From JAYTQQ01 sp043746635 (GTDB lineage Bacteria > Bdellovibrionota > Bdellovibrionia > Bdellovibrionales > JAMPXM01): a stretch of 6,936 nucleotides of DNA. Numbering within the stretch: position 1 is the stretch's first letter; each line of letters starts with the position of its first letter. The position numbers and the translations under genes are program-made. The DNA is taken from assembly GCA_043746635.1 (NCBI GenBank), contig JAYTQQ010000058.1:1-6936 (forward strand), given 5' to 3'. The notes beneath the pieces were generated by a model that worked only from the letters and a program-made list of their open reading frames with translations, searched no databases and was not told the origin of the DNA. Below are positions 1-5,051 of this stretch, piece after piece.

Positions 1-85
1 ACCCAGTGTTTTCAATAACTTATAAATATAAGCAGAGCAATTTGCAGGTTGTTGGATTTGGTGACCGAATTCCCATGCGAATCCA
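1..85 (-). pseudogene. decayed 5' end of a recombinase-like gene, running off the left edge
   Basis: Read on the minus strand, this piece matches the first codons of the intact recombinase-like gene at 5052-5561. A 15-base word is identical (42-56 versus 5518-5532, the PTTC codons). About half of the 29 bases before it match without gaps, in the same frame (I-R-M here against V-R-I in the intact copy). A further match covers the Ile-Glu codons about nine codons later. The frame is broken by TAA eight codons after the PTTC motif, and there is one extra codon relative to the intact copy. I infer a decayed paralogue whose remainder lies outside the window. The match is short, so chance similarity is not excluded. 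Bases 86-189 show no gene and no clear terminator for the lipoprotein gene that ends at 190. Confidence 0.35.
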
Positions 86-189
86 TGATCCGCAATCCAC
101 AACTTAAGAAGAAATGGCCAACTCCATATAGGCTACGCTGGAGGCTTCAGCAAATAGGCGAGCGTTTGCAAAATTTCATCACGAGATTA

Positions 190-1470
190 TTATTTCGATT
201 TCAACTGCAAAGATGCCCGAGTGTAGCACATGACCTTGAAGCTCGTCGGCCCAGCGCCAGTTTCACCGCACCTTGAATCGAGACAAACTGCTTTTTCAAA
301 ATAAGCGCCCTGAAGAAAATCATCCATAAATTTCAGCGTTACAAAAAGAGCCTCGTCGCCTTGATGGTTGGTCTCACTCATCTTTAGAGTTGGAGTCGTA
401 ATTTCGTAGAAATAACGGCCTTCAAATTGATCTTTTTGAAGATTGGCTTCGATCTCTCTCGTCCACTTTGTTGAATAGGTTTTTTTCGCATCGCCCTCAA
501 TAAGTGAAATCGAAAACGTATCTGAGGTCACGTCAACACCAAAATCACACTTGCGATCAGACCGCCACATCATATTAGGAAGCTTGCTTCCTGGGGCGAG
601 AAGCTCGGGATGGTCACTTATGAATTTCCCAAAGTCATAGCCAAGCTCGGGCCATGAATTCGTGAGCTTTGACGTTTGGATCATTTTTGCCAGCGTTTCG
701 AGCGAAATTGTTTTTCGCGAAGTCTTCGGTTCAAATCGGTGGTCGTCGGTACTAAAACCCTCAACACCAAGAAGATCATTTAAATTCTCTACGGAAATTG
801 TTTGACCATTTTCAATTAACTTTGTTGTGGCCGCTCTGATTTGCGCGTAGTCGGCGACACTCAGATCTGATGGCTTGCCGCGACCTTCAGTGGAATAACT
901 GTTCTTACAAAAAAAATCTTTTTCTTCAGGTGCTCGAAATGCGTTACACTCATCGAGTGCGGAATCAAATTTCAAAAGCCTCAAGCCCATGAGAAGTTCG
1001 TGAAGTATCAAAACGGACTGATCTTTCACGGTCATTTTATCGAAAATATTTTGGTTCAGCCAAACCTGTTTAAAGTCTTGAAGGGCGGCTTGGTCGGTTC
1101 CAACTGCTGAAGCAATTTTTTCGGAAGGAAGTTGTTTTAGTTCCGAAGGAATCAAGTACCAAGTTTTTTTATCAATGATCGAGGTTAAGACATTTTTGAG
1201 CGACGACCCTTGAAAGCCTTCTGATTCAAGTATTGGGCTTATATTCTCTTTAAAAGCTTGAAGCTCACGGAGCTTAATTGCATATGACTCGAGAGGTTTT
1301 CCCATAAACGTATTGCCCCCGCCGCTGTCTACGGTCCCTTGAGATTTCGGAGGGTTTACTGGAAGCTGCCCTGGGCCCTTCCCGTTAGGAGACTGACCAT
1401 TGGGTGTACACCCGACAATAAATGTCAGCGCCACTGCTATAGGGAGCAATATATCAAGTGTACATCTCAT
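190..1470 (-). CDS. exported lipoprotein of unknown function, 426 aa
   Basis: The N-terminus is a lipoprotein signal: a hydrophobic stretch at residues 7-19, then an I-V-G-C lipobox with Cys21 as the lipidated residue. A Pro/Gly/Asn-rich linker (about 22-52) follows, typical of a flexible tether to a membrane. The rest (about 55-426) looks globular and secreted, with six cysteines (175, 188, 308, 396, 401, 415) that could form disulfides. An amphipathic helix at 153-167 contains His-Glu (157-158), but no second metal-binding motif is visible, so I do not call a protease. I do not recognise the family. The ATG is preceded by GAGG at a short distance, supporting this start. It is the last of three minus-strand genes, 55 bases behind the 107-residue protein, and so is likely co-transcribed with it. 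The probable location is the periplasmic face of the inner membrane or the outer membrane. Confidence 0.85.
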   Translation of the reverse strand: MRCTLDILLPIAVALTFIVGCTPNGQSPNGKGPGQLPVNPPKSQGTVDSGGGNTFMGKPLESYAIKLRELQAFKENISPILESEGFQGSSLKNVLTSIIDKKTWYLIPSELKQLPSEKIASAVGTDQAALQDFKQVWLNQNIFDKMTVKDQSVLILHELLMGLRLLKFDSALDECNAFRAPEEKDFFCKNSYSTEGRGKPSDLSVADYAQIRAATTKLIENGQTISVENLNDLLGVEGFSTDDHRFEPKTSRKTISLETLAKMIQTSKLTNSWPELGYDFGKFISDHPELLAPGSKLPNMMWRSDRKCDFGVDVTSDTFSISLIEGDAKKTYSTKWTREIEANLQKDQFEGRYFYEITTPTLKMSETNHQGDEALFVTLKFMDDFLQGAYFEKAVCLDSRCGETGAGPTSFKVMCYTRASLQLKSK

Positions 1471-1525
1471 TTTTTAAACCTCACTAGTGATTTTGCAAAA
1501 TCGGCCCCATGTTTTCTCGATAAAA

Positions 1526-1849
1526 TTATTTGGCAGAAGTTTTAAAATCGATGCTGGTTGTAAATCGTGAAACGACTATTTCAACTTCGCCGGCCTTTTC
1601 AAAAATGATTTTTGAGGCTGTCCCATCGACAACTTCTTCTAACGCCTTAAATGTTACTGCTGGAGAAATTTGACCACCACAGGTGTCCATTTCAATTTTC
1701 AGAATTCCGTCTTTATACTCAACAAGATTTCCGATACTCACTGCTTGAGTTGTCGCAACTTGCGCGGGCATGCGATTTTGAGAAGTTTGAGCTGAAGCGC
1801 AGCCACAAAACCCAAACACAAGAATCATAAGTAAGATCATTTTTTTCAT
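1526..1849 (-). CDS. small secreted or lipid-anchored protein, 107 aa
   Basis: A short protein with a clear export signal: two lysines at 2-3, a hydrophobic core at 4-14, then F-C-G-C-A-S-A-Q. Two processing routes are possible. Lipoprotein cleavage before Cys17 would need Phe at -3, which is atypical. Ordinary signal-peptidase cleavage after Ala20 (A-S-A) fits better. The mature part (about 21-107) has alternating hydrophobic and polar residues suggesting a small beta-rich domain, and one more cysteine at about residue 57. No known family is recognised. AAGGAAA lies just upstream of the ATG. The gene begins 22 bases after the stop of the 212-residue exported protein and precedes the 426-residue lipoprotein, so the three probably form one operon of envelope proteins. 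Confidence 0.75.
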   Translation of the reverse strand: MKKMILLMILVFGFCGCASAQTSQNRMPAQVATTQAVSIGNLVEYKDGILKIEMDTCGGQISPAVTFKALEEVVDGTASKIIFEKAGEVEIVVSRFTTSIDFKTSAK

Positions 1850-1871
1850 AAATTTTCCTTTTCAAATAAAG

Positions 1872-2510
1872 TTATTTTGCATTTCTGATTTTTTTAAAAA
1901 AGTAACATCGAAGGTAAACATCACCGGCGTTGTAAAAGCCCCGCGCTTGAATGACGACGTCTTGCGAGACGAAGTAGTCCTGATATTTTCTGATTTCAAA
2001 TCTAAGGTCATCGCTACCTTCTGAGGTTAGCGATCCCTTCACAAGAGAGGCTCTTAAATTTTGGTACTCGGGAGTATTAATATTTTTAGAAATACCATTT
2101 TCGTCTTCGCTTGATAAATGATCGTAACTACTTGGATCGTACGTAGGACCAAAAATACCAACCGTAAAATTTGTAGTCTCTCCTGAGCTTGGAAAAAGCG
2201 GACCGTTTGTGCCGCCAGGATTTGTTCCCACACTAATATTTTCAATTACGAGCAACCCACCGACGGCTGTAGATTTATCAAAATCCTTGAAGCATCGGCC
2301 GCTAAACCAACCTTTACTTTCTCCTGGAGTTGGTTGGGATCCCTTCGAAAAATAGTCGCCAAGTGCGGCAAAATAATTACTCGAGGTTGTGCAAGGGGTC
2401 CCATTACAAAGCAGTTGGGGTGCGCCGAACCCACTCTGTGAATAAGCCATAAGTCCAGTGATCGCCAATAGTGAGAGCTTACGGTTTATAATTTTCAATT
2501 TATTATTCAT
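1872..2510 (-). CDS. exported protein of unknown function, 212 aa
   Basis: First gene of a three-gene minus-strand operon. Residues 1-29 form a Sec signal peptide: a basic N-region with several lysines and one arginine (3-11), a hydrophobic core (12-22) and probable cleavage after G-F-G-A near residue 30. The mature protein has four cysteines (about 35, 40, 74 and 203), suggesting two disulfides. It is rich in Gly, Ser, Asn and Pro in the centre (about 90-130) and has a G-W-F-S-G-R-C-F motif at about 67-74. No catalytic motif or known domain is recognised. A strong GAAGGAG lies six bases before the ATG. The gene is divergent from the TIGR02147 regulator and shares a 143-base control region with it, so regulation by that protein is plausible (inference). 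Confidence 0.85.
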   Translation of the reverse strand: MNNKLKIINRKLSLLAITGLMAYSQSGFGAPQLLCNGTPCTTSSNYFAALGDYFSKGSQPTPGESKGWFSGRCFKDFDKSTAVGGLLVIENISVGTNPGGTNGPLFPSSGETTNFTVGIFGPTYDPSSYDHLSSEDENGISKNINTPEYQNLRASLVKGSLTSEGSDDLRFEIRKYQDYFVSQDVVIQARGFYNAGDVYLRCYFFKKIRNAK

Positions 2511-2653
2511 TTGTTTCTCCTTCGAAGAACTTTTGTCTTGCCTGATCCTAACGCGACGCAGCCTCCGATATCTAGATTCATTTAGTAAAATAACATCATA
2601 AATAGTGACCTTTTGGTTATCATTTTAGCCATGAATGCCGATACAATAGAACT
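2511..2653. promoter_or_regulatory. divergent control region between exported-protein operon and regulator
   Basis: This AT-rich 143-base stretch must hold promoters in both directions. A 14-base motif centred on GTGACC occurs twice in the same orientation: AATAGTGACCTTTT at 2601-2614 and AACTGTGACCATTT at 2650-2663 (11 of 14 identical). The second copy covers the GTG start of the regulator, so bound protein there would block both transcription and translation start. TACAAT at 2642-2647 is a possible -10 for the regulator and would give an almost leaderless transcript, but no good -35 is present. No convincing promoter for the minus-strand operon was found. An operator role is inferred. Confidence 0.35.
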
Positions 2654-3457
2654 GTGACCATTTACGAATTTAATGATTATAAGAAATTTTTAAAGAAGTG
2701 GCTTGAAGACCAGCCCAAACAGGGACGAGGTCTTATCCGAAAGATGGCCGACCATCTTCGAATCAGCTCAACAATGATGAGTCACATTTTAAGTGGAGAA
2801 AAACATTTTAGCCTTGAAGCCGCCAATGACTTAGCCGTTTTTATCGGAATGGATGAAGCGGAATCAGAATACTTCTTACTTTTATTGTTTTACGCAAAGG
2901 CCGGCAGTTTTTCACTGCGTGAGCGTTTCAAAAAGAAAATTCTCTCTGAACAGAAGCGGGCCAGTGAAATCACGAGGCGGGTTAAGGCAGATACAGATCT
3001 TCCGAATATTGCGAAAACAGTTTTTTATTCCAACTGGCTCTACACTGGAATACGCAACTTGACGGCCTGTCCAGGATTTCAAAATGTGGATGAAATTGCG
3101 GGGCATTTGAATTTGCCGCGAGCTACAGTGAAAAAAGTCATTGAGTTCCTATTAAAAAACGAACTCTGCTTGGAAAAAGACGGCAAACTTATACCCGGTC
3201 CGAAACAAACCCATGTCGGACATCAATCGCCGCTTGTGAGCCGCCATCATCAGAACTGGCGACTTCAAGGCTTTTCGAAGATGATTGACTCGGAAGACAA
3301 AAATTTGTTTTTTACCGCACCCATGTCGTTGTCTCACGAGACAGCTGAGCTCATTCGACAAAAAATCCCCGGATTCATCGAAGAGGTTATTAAGCTCGTA
3401 AGGCTATCCCCATCAGAAACCGTCCGCTGTATGAACATTGACTGGTTTGATTACTGA
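2654..3457 (+). CDS. TIGR02147-family transcriptional regulator (DUF4423 type), 267 aa
   Basis: The N-terminal signature I-Y-E-F-x-D-Y-x-x-F-L (residues 3-13) is typical of TIGR02147 proteins. Residues about 27-65 form a Cro-like helix-turn-helix: I-R-K-M-A-D-H-L, then I-S-S-T-M-M-S-H-I-L-S-G-E-K. The middle part contains the family's Y-x-S-N-W-L-Y-T-G-I-R-N-L-T block (about 124-137). A second winged-helix-like segment with D-E-I-A-x-H-L-x-L-P-x-x-x-V follows (about 146-160). Its length is normal for the family. No in-frame ATG, GTG or TTG lies between the upstream stop at 2606 and this GTG, and no Shine-Dalgarno is visible, so translation may be leaderless. The family is abundant in Bdellovibrio and often lies beside exported proteins. 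The likely role is control of the divergent three-gene operon and of itself (inference). The stop is followed by a CC-TTCG-GG mini-hairpin and ATTTTTG, at best a weak terminator. Confidence 0.93.
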   Translation: MTIYEFNDYKKFLKKWLEDQPKQGRGLIRKMADHLRISSTMMSHILSGEKHFSLEAANDLAVFIGMDEAESEYFLLLLFYAKAGSFSLRERFKKKILSEQKRASEITRRVKADTDLPNIAKTVFYSNWLYTGIRNLTACPGFQNVDEIAGHLNLPRATVKKVIEFLLKNELCLEKDGKLIPGPKQTHVGHQSPLVSRHHQNWRLQGFSKMIDSEDKNLFFTAPMSLSHETAELIRQKIPGFIEEVIKLVRLSPSETVRCMNIDWFDY

Positions 3458-3680
3458 GCCTTCGGGATTTTTGTTGACCTCGAAGCACCAATGCCGGCCT
3501 CAAGGCTGCCTGACGTATGTTCGGGAAAAAATCTCGGGCTTCCCCACTACGGTCGTGTCGTCAAAACGACACGTTTACTTGCGCAAAGGCAATAGTTCGC
3601 CAAGAGCCACAGACTTCGGCTCAAATCGAGAAAGAATTTCGTTCAGCCAGTCCGAGGATACCAGGCTCAGGTCAATTTTG
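3451..3680 (-). pseudogene. decayed copy of the WGSxRFF small membrane protein gene
   Basis: On the minus strand this region aligns with the intact gene at 4798-5046. The W-G-S-x-R-F-F codons are preserved (3526-3551 against 4891-4916, 22 of 26 bases identical). A GCGCAAG-TAAA word (3573-3584) matches GCGCAAGCTAAA of the intact copy with one base deleted. A GGACTG block (3648-3653) matches the codons just after the start. The distance between the outer blocks is 105 bases here and 108 in the intact copy. Three things break the frame: a one-base deletion, a two-base indel, and a TAG where the intact copy has CAG just before the WGS codons. After W-G-S-P-R-F-F the frame stays open for 24 more codons to TAA at 3451-3453, overlapping the end of the regulator gene. 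No accompanying recombinase remnant was seen at 3690-3900. Confidence 0.55.
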
Positions 3681-4053
3681 CTATTCTGGCGTCGCAATGG
3701 TGACCTAGAAATATAGCAGCGCAGAGATTCCAACCGATTAGAAAGGGTAGGGTAAGGCAGGAGCTTTTTCTCGGGCGTGAGAGTCGGCAAGATTCGGGGG
3801 CAGCGGTAGGTTTTAAGGATGAGACGTATATTAACGAATACTCGAGTTTAAACACGAAGCCCAGAAGACTCGGGAGGAACGCACTATTGCGATGGATGTT
3901 CGAGAGCCATCACCCATAGAGTATCAAGGAAAGTGATAGGTCGCGCAGCCATCTACGTGTGGCAAAAAGACGTGCCGGAGTACTTGGGGCTCAGCGTATC
4001 GCAGCTTCGTTCAGCCATATTTTTTTGGATTGTACCCTCGCGCAAGTAAACGT
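3571..4053. repeat. 14-base inverted repeat bounding the gene-poor stretch
   Basis: ACGTTTACTTGCGC at 3571-3584 is exactly repeated in inverted orientation at 4040-4053. Allowing mismatches, the match extends to about 19 of 22 bases on each side. Just outside each copy is a potential hairpin: 3554-3573 (8 bp, perfect, CAAA loop) and 4050-4070 (8 bp with one G-T pair, 5-base loop). The arrangement resembles the ends of a small non-autonomous element. However, the left copy is also explained as part of the decayed membrane-protein gene, so the repeat may be fortuitous or a product of rearrangement. No target-site duplication was recognised. Confidence 0.3.
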
Positions 4054-4137
4054 CTCGAATGTCGGGACGTCCTTAAAATGCTAGGAATTCTTGTTTCGAC
4101 TTTCGTCGAGTATCTATTCACTTCGAGTATCTTTTAG
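3892..4137 (+). pseudogene. frameshifted helix-turn-helix (excisionase-like) gene remnant
   Basis: Three plus-strand reading frames join into one plausible small DNA-binding protein. An ATG at 3892 opens M-D-V-R-E-P-S-P-I-E-Y-Q-G-K and stops at 3934. The next frame continues from 3933 with A-A-I-Y-V-W-Q-K-D-V-P-E-Y-L-G-L-S-V-S-Q-L-R and ends in V-P-S-R-K followed by TAA at 4047. One base on, the frame resumes K-R-L-E-C-R-D-V-L-K-M-L-G and ends at TAG 4135-4137. The order (E-Y-L-G-L-S-V-S-x-L-R, then P-S-R-K, then C-R-D-V-L) is the usual layout of excisionase-type HTH domains. At least two frameshifts are needed, so the gene is broken if it was ever one. No ribosome binding site is evident. 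The remnant ends against the convergent antitoxin gene. Coding-like appearance alone supports this call, so confidence is modest. Confidence 0.33.
4106..4132. repeat. 10-base tandem-spaced direct repeat next to antitoxin stop
   Basis: TCGAGTATCT occurs at 4106-4115 and again at 4123-4132, starts 17 bases apart, immediately downstream of the antitoxin stop codon (minus strand). A short hairpin, TCGAC-TTTC-GTCGA, at 4096-4109 overlaps the first copy. It has no T-run on either side, so it is not a standard terminator. Function unknown. Confidence 0.4.
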
Positions 4138-4463
4138 GAAGCTTTTTTTGGTGTGATCGTCAGTTTGAACCCAAGCGCATCTAAGATTTTAACTAGCGAC
4201 TCAAGTCGAGGGGTGCGTTCATTCGAAAAAATACGATAGAGATTTTCGCGATTGAGTCCGGTTTTTTTTGCAAAGCCACTGAAGCCACAGGCCTTGGCGA
4301 CAGTCTCTACGGCTTTAAGGAATACTTCGGGCATATCACTGTTCTCTTCGAGCGAAGCCTTAAGATAAGCATACTGCGCTTTTTCATTGCCTTTGAGTTC
4401 TTCAATAAGGACTTCACGGTAATCAGATGCAGGCGATTTTTTTGATACTTTCGTTTTTTTCAT
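4134..4463 (-). CDS. HTH antitoxin of the HigA/TIGR02684 type, 109 aa
   Basis: Antitoxin partner of the toxin encoded just upstream. By family it binds and neutralises the toxin and represses their shared promoter. The chosen start is the ATG that overlaps the toxin stop (ATGA, 4463-4460), with GAGG and AGGAAAAG upstream, rather than the in-frame ATG 30 bases earlier at 4493. Residues 1-14 are basic and probably flexible. Residues 15-45 (D-Y-R-E-x-L-I-E-E-L, then Y-L-K-A-S-L-E-E) match the N-terminal part of TIGR02684 antitoxins. The Cro-like HTH follows at about 60-92: G-F-A-K-K-T-G-L-N-R-E-N-L-Y-R-I-F-S, then P-R-L-E-S-L-V-K-I-L. The C-terminus ends in the family's A-L-G-F-K-L motif and a lysine-rich tail. 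Length fits the family (about 100 residues). Toxin-first order is usual for this group. Confidence 0.92.
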   Translation of the reverse strand: MKKTKVSKKSPASDYREVLIEELKGNEKAQYAYLKASLEENSDMPEVFLKAVETVAKACGFSGFAKKTGLNRENLYRIFSNERTPRLESLVKILDALGFKLTITPKKAS

Positions 4464-4801
4464 TTTCTTTTCCTCATCAGATAATCGGTCCAATATTTAC
4501 GTGCTTTTTCAATGTCTCTTCGCTGTGAGCTTTTGTCGCCGCCCGAAAGAAGCAAAATAATAACATCACCATCAACGGCAAAATAAATTCGGTAACCGGG
4601 GCCAAAATCAAATTTCAATTCAAAAAGCCCCGTGCCGAGCGCCTTGTACTGACCGAGGTTACCCTCTTCAATGCGGTCGATCCTGGCCCTGATTCGCGCG
4701 ACCGCTGAGACGTCCCGCAGCTTATTGAGCCACTCAGAGTACGGCCTCGGGCCTTCTGCGGTATCGTAAATTTTGAGTTTCTTTGGCCCGTTCTTAATCA
4801 C
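4460..4801 (-). CDS. RelE/ParE-superfamily toxin (TIGR02683, Gp49/HigB-like), 113 aa
   Basis: Toxin of a type II toxin-antitoxin pair. Relatives are small basic proteins that stop growth, usually by ribosome-dependent mRNA cleavage; the target here is not shown by sequence. Family landmarks: Y-S-E-W-L-N-K-L-R-D (21-30), R-I-R-A-R-I-D-R-I-E-E-G-N-L-G (36-50), G-x-G-L-F-E-L-K-F-D-F-G-P-G-Y-R-I-Y-F (56-74), L-L-L-S-G-G-D-K-S-S-Q (83-93) and D-I-E-K-A (96-100). All are intact, so the toxin is probably functional. The start is GTG at 4801-4799. It overlaps the stop of the small membrane protein gene (GTGA) and lies at the expected start of a dedicated promoter, so the message may be leaderless. 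The 3' end overlaps the antitoxin start (ATGA), giving translational coupling. Confidence 0.93.
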   Translation of the reverse strand: MIKNGPKKLKIYDTAEGPRPYSEWLNKLRDVSAVARIRARIDRIEEGNLGQYKALGTGLFELKFDFGPGYRIYFAVDGDVIILLLSGGDKSSQRRDIEKARKYWTDYLMRKRK

Positions 4802-5046
4802 ACTCTTAGTGTAGCCAAATGGCTACACATTGTCAATGTCTTTAATCGAAGGCCTCTGTTAGCTGGTCTCGAATGAGTATTGGGTGTCACAAAGAATCTT
4901 AGGCTTCCCCACTGCGAACTTCGCGATTCGTAAATTACTTTAGCTTGCGCTCGCCAGACCCAGTTTTGAAGAGTATCGAGCTGACCGACCGTCGCGCAAG
5001 CGATAACGATTCCGGCAGTCCAAGAAAAAAGTTTATCGAAATTCAT
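4798..5046 (-). CDS. small membrane protein with WGSxRFF motif, 82 aa
   Basis: Residues about 8-23 (W-T-A-G-I-V-I-A-C-A-T-V-G) form one hydrophobic segment, probably a membrane anchor. A likely amphipathic helix (Q-L-D-T-L-Q-N-W-V-W-R-A-Q-A-K) and the motif W-G-S-L-R-F-F (46-52) follow. The decayed copy at 3451-3680 retains this motif as W-G-S-P-R-F-F, which shows that the protein, not chance, produced it. AAGGAG lies eight bases before the ATG, inside the end of the recombinase-like gene, and only five bases separate the two genes, so they are surely co-translated. The last 14 or so residues are encoded by the toxin promoter and operator DNA and may not be conserved. The stop overlaps the toxin start (GTGA). 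Function is unknown; I can only say that it travels with the recombinase-like protein. Confidence 0.68.
   Translation of the reverse strand: MNFDKLFSWTAGIVIACATVGQLDTLQNWVWRAQAKVIYESRSSQWGSLRFFVTPNTHSRPANRGLRLKTLTMCSHLATLRV
4802..4836 (-). promoter_or_regulatory. promoter of the toxin-antitoxin pair
   Basis: On the minus strand, a perfect -35 TTGACA (4836-4831) and a -10 TACACT (4813-4808) are separated by exactly 17 bases. The predicted start, seven bases after the -10, falls at about 4801, the first base of the toxin GTG, implying a leaderless mRNA. The promoter lies inside the 3' end of the small membrane protein ORF, so the pair can be expressed separately from the upstream genes. Confidence 0.75.
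4809..4828. promoter_or_regulatory. palindromic operator in the toxin-antitoxin promoter
   Basis: GTGTAGCCA (4809-4817) and TGGCTACAC (4820-4828) form a perfect 9-base inverted repeat with an AA spacer. It fills the region from the -10 to the upstream half of the promoter spacer. A repressor bound here would exclude RNA polymerase. By analogy with type II systems, the ligand should be the HTH antitoxin alone or with toxin (inference). Confidence 0.8.
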
Positions 5047-5051
5047 TATGA

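Noticed and set aside
49..276. Plus-strand open frame with an Arg/Leu/Gln-rich product
   Set aside because: It runs into the 3' end of the well-supported lipoprotein gene on the other strand, has no ribosome binding site and starts with TTG. The amphipathic look is probably a reading-frame shadow.
980..1010. His-Glu in the large lipoprotein as a zinc metalloprotease motif
   Set aside because: The residues are H-E-L-L-M-G, with no HExxH pattern and no second ligand motif.
3554..3573. Perfect 8-base-pair hairpin as a rho-independent terminator
   Set aside because: The downstream sequence is TTTACTT, not a T-run, and the hairpin lies about 100 bases past the regulator stop in decayed coding sequence.
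3438..3716. Plus-strand open frame overlapping the regulator's end
   Set aside because: It is opposite the decayed WGSxRFF copy, has no binding site and no recognisable composition.
3575..3790. Minus-strand open frame of 71 codons
   Set aside because: It reads the decayed membrane-protein copy in a different frame and ends at the one-base deletion in GCGCAAG-TAAA. No ribosome binding site.
4464..4493. Earlier ATG for the HTH antitoxin
   Set aside because: The ATG at 4463 has GAGG upstream and makes the usual ATGA overlap with the toxin. The extra ten residues contain the binding-site codons.
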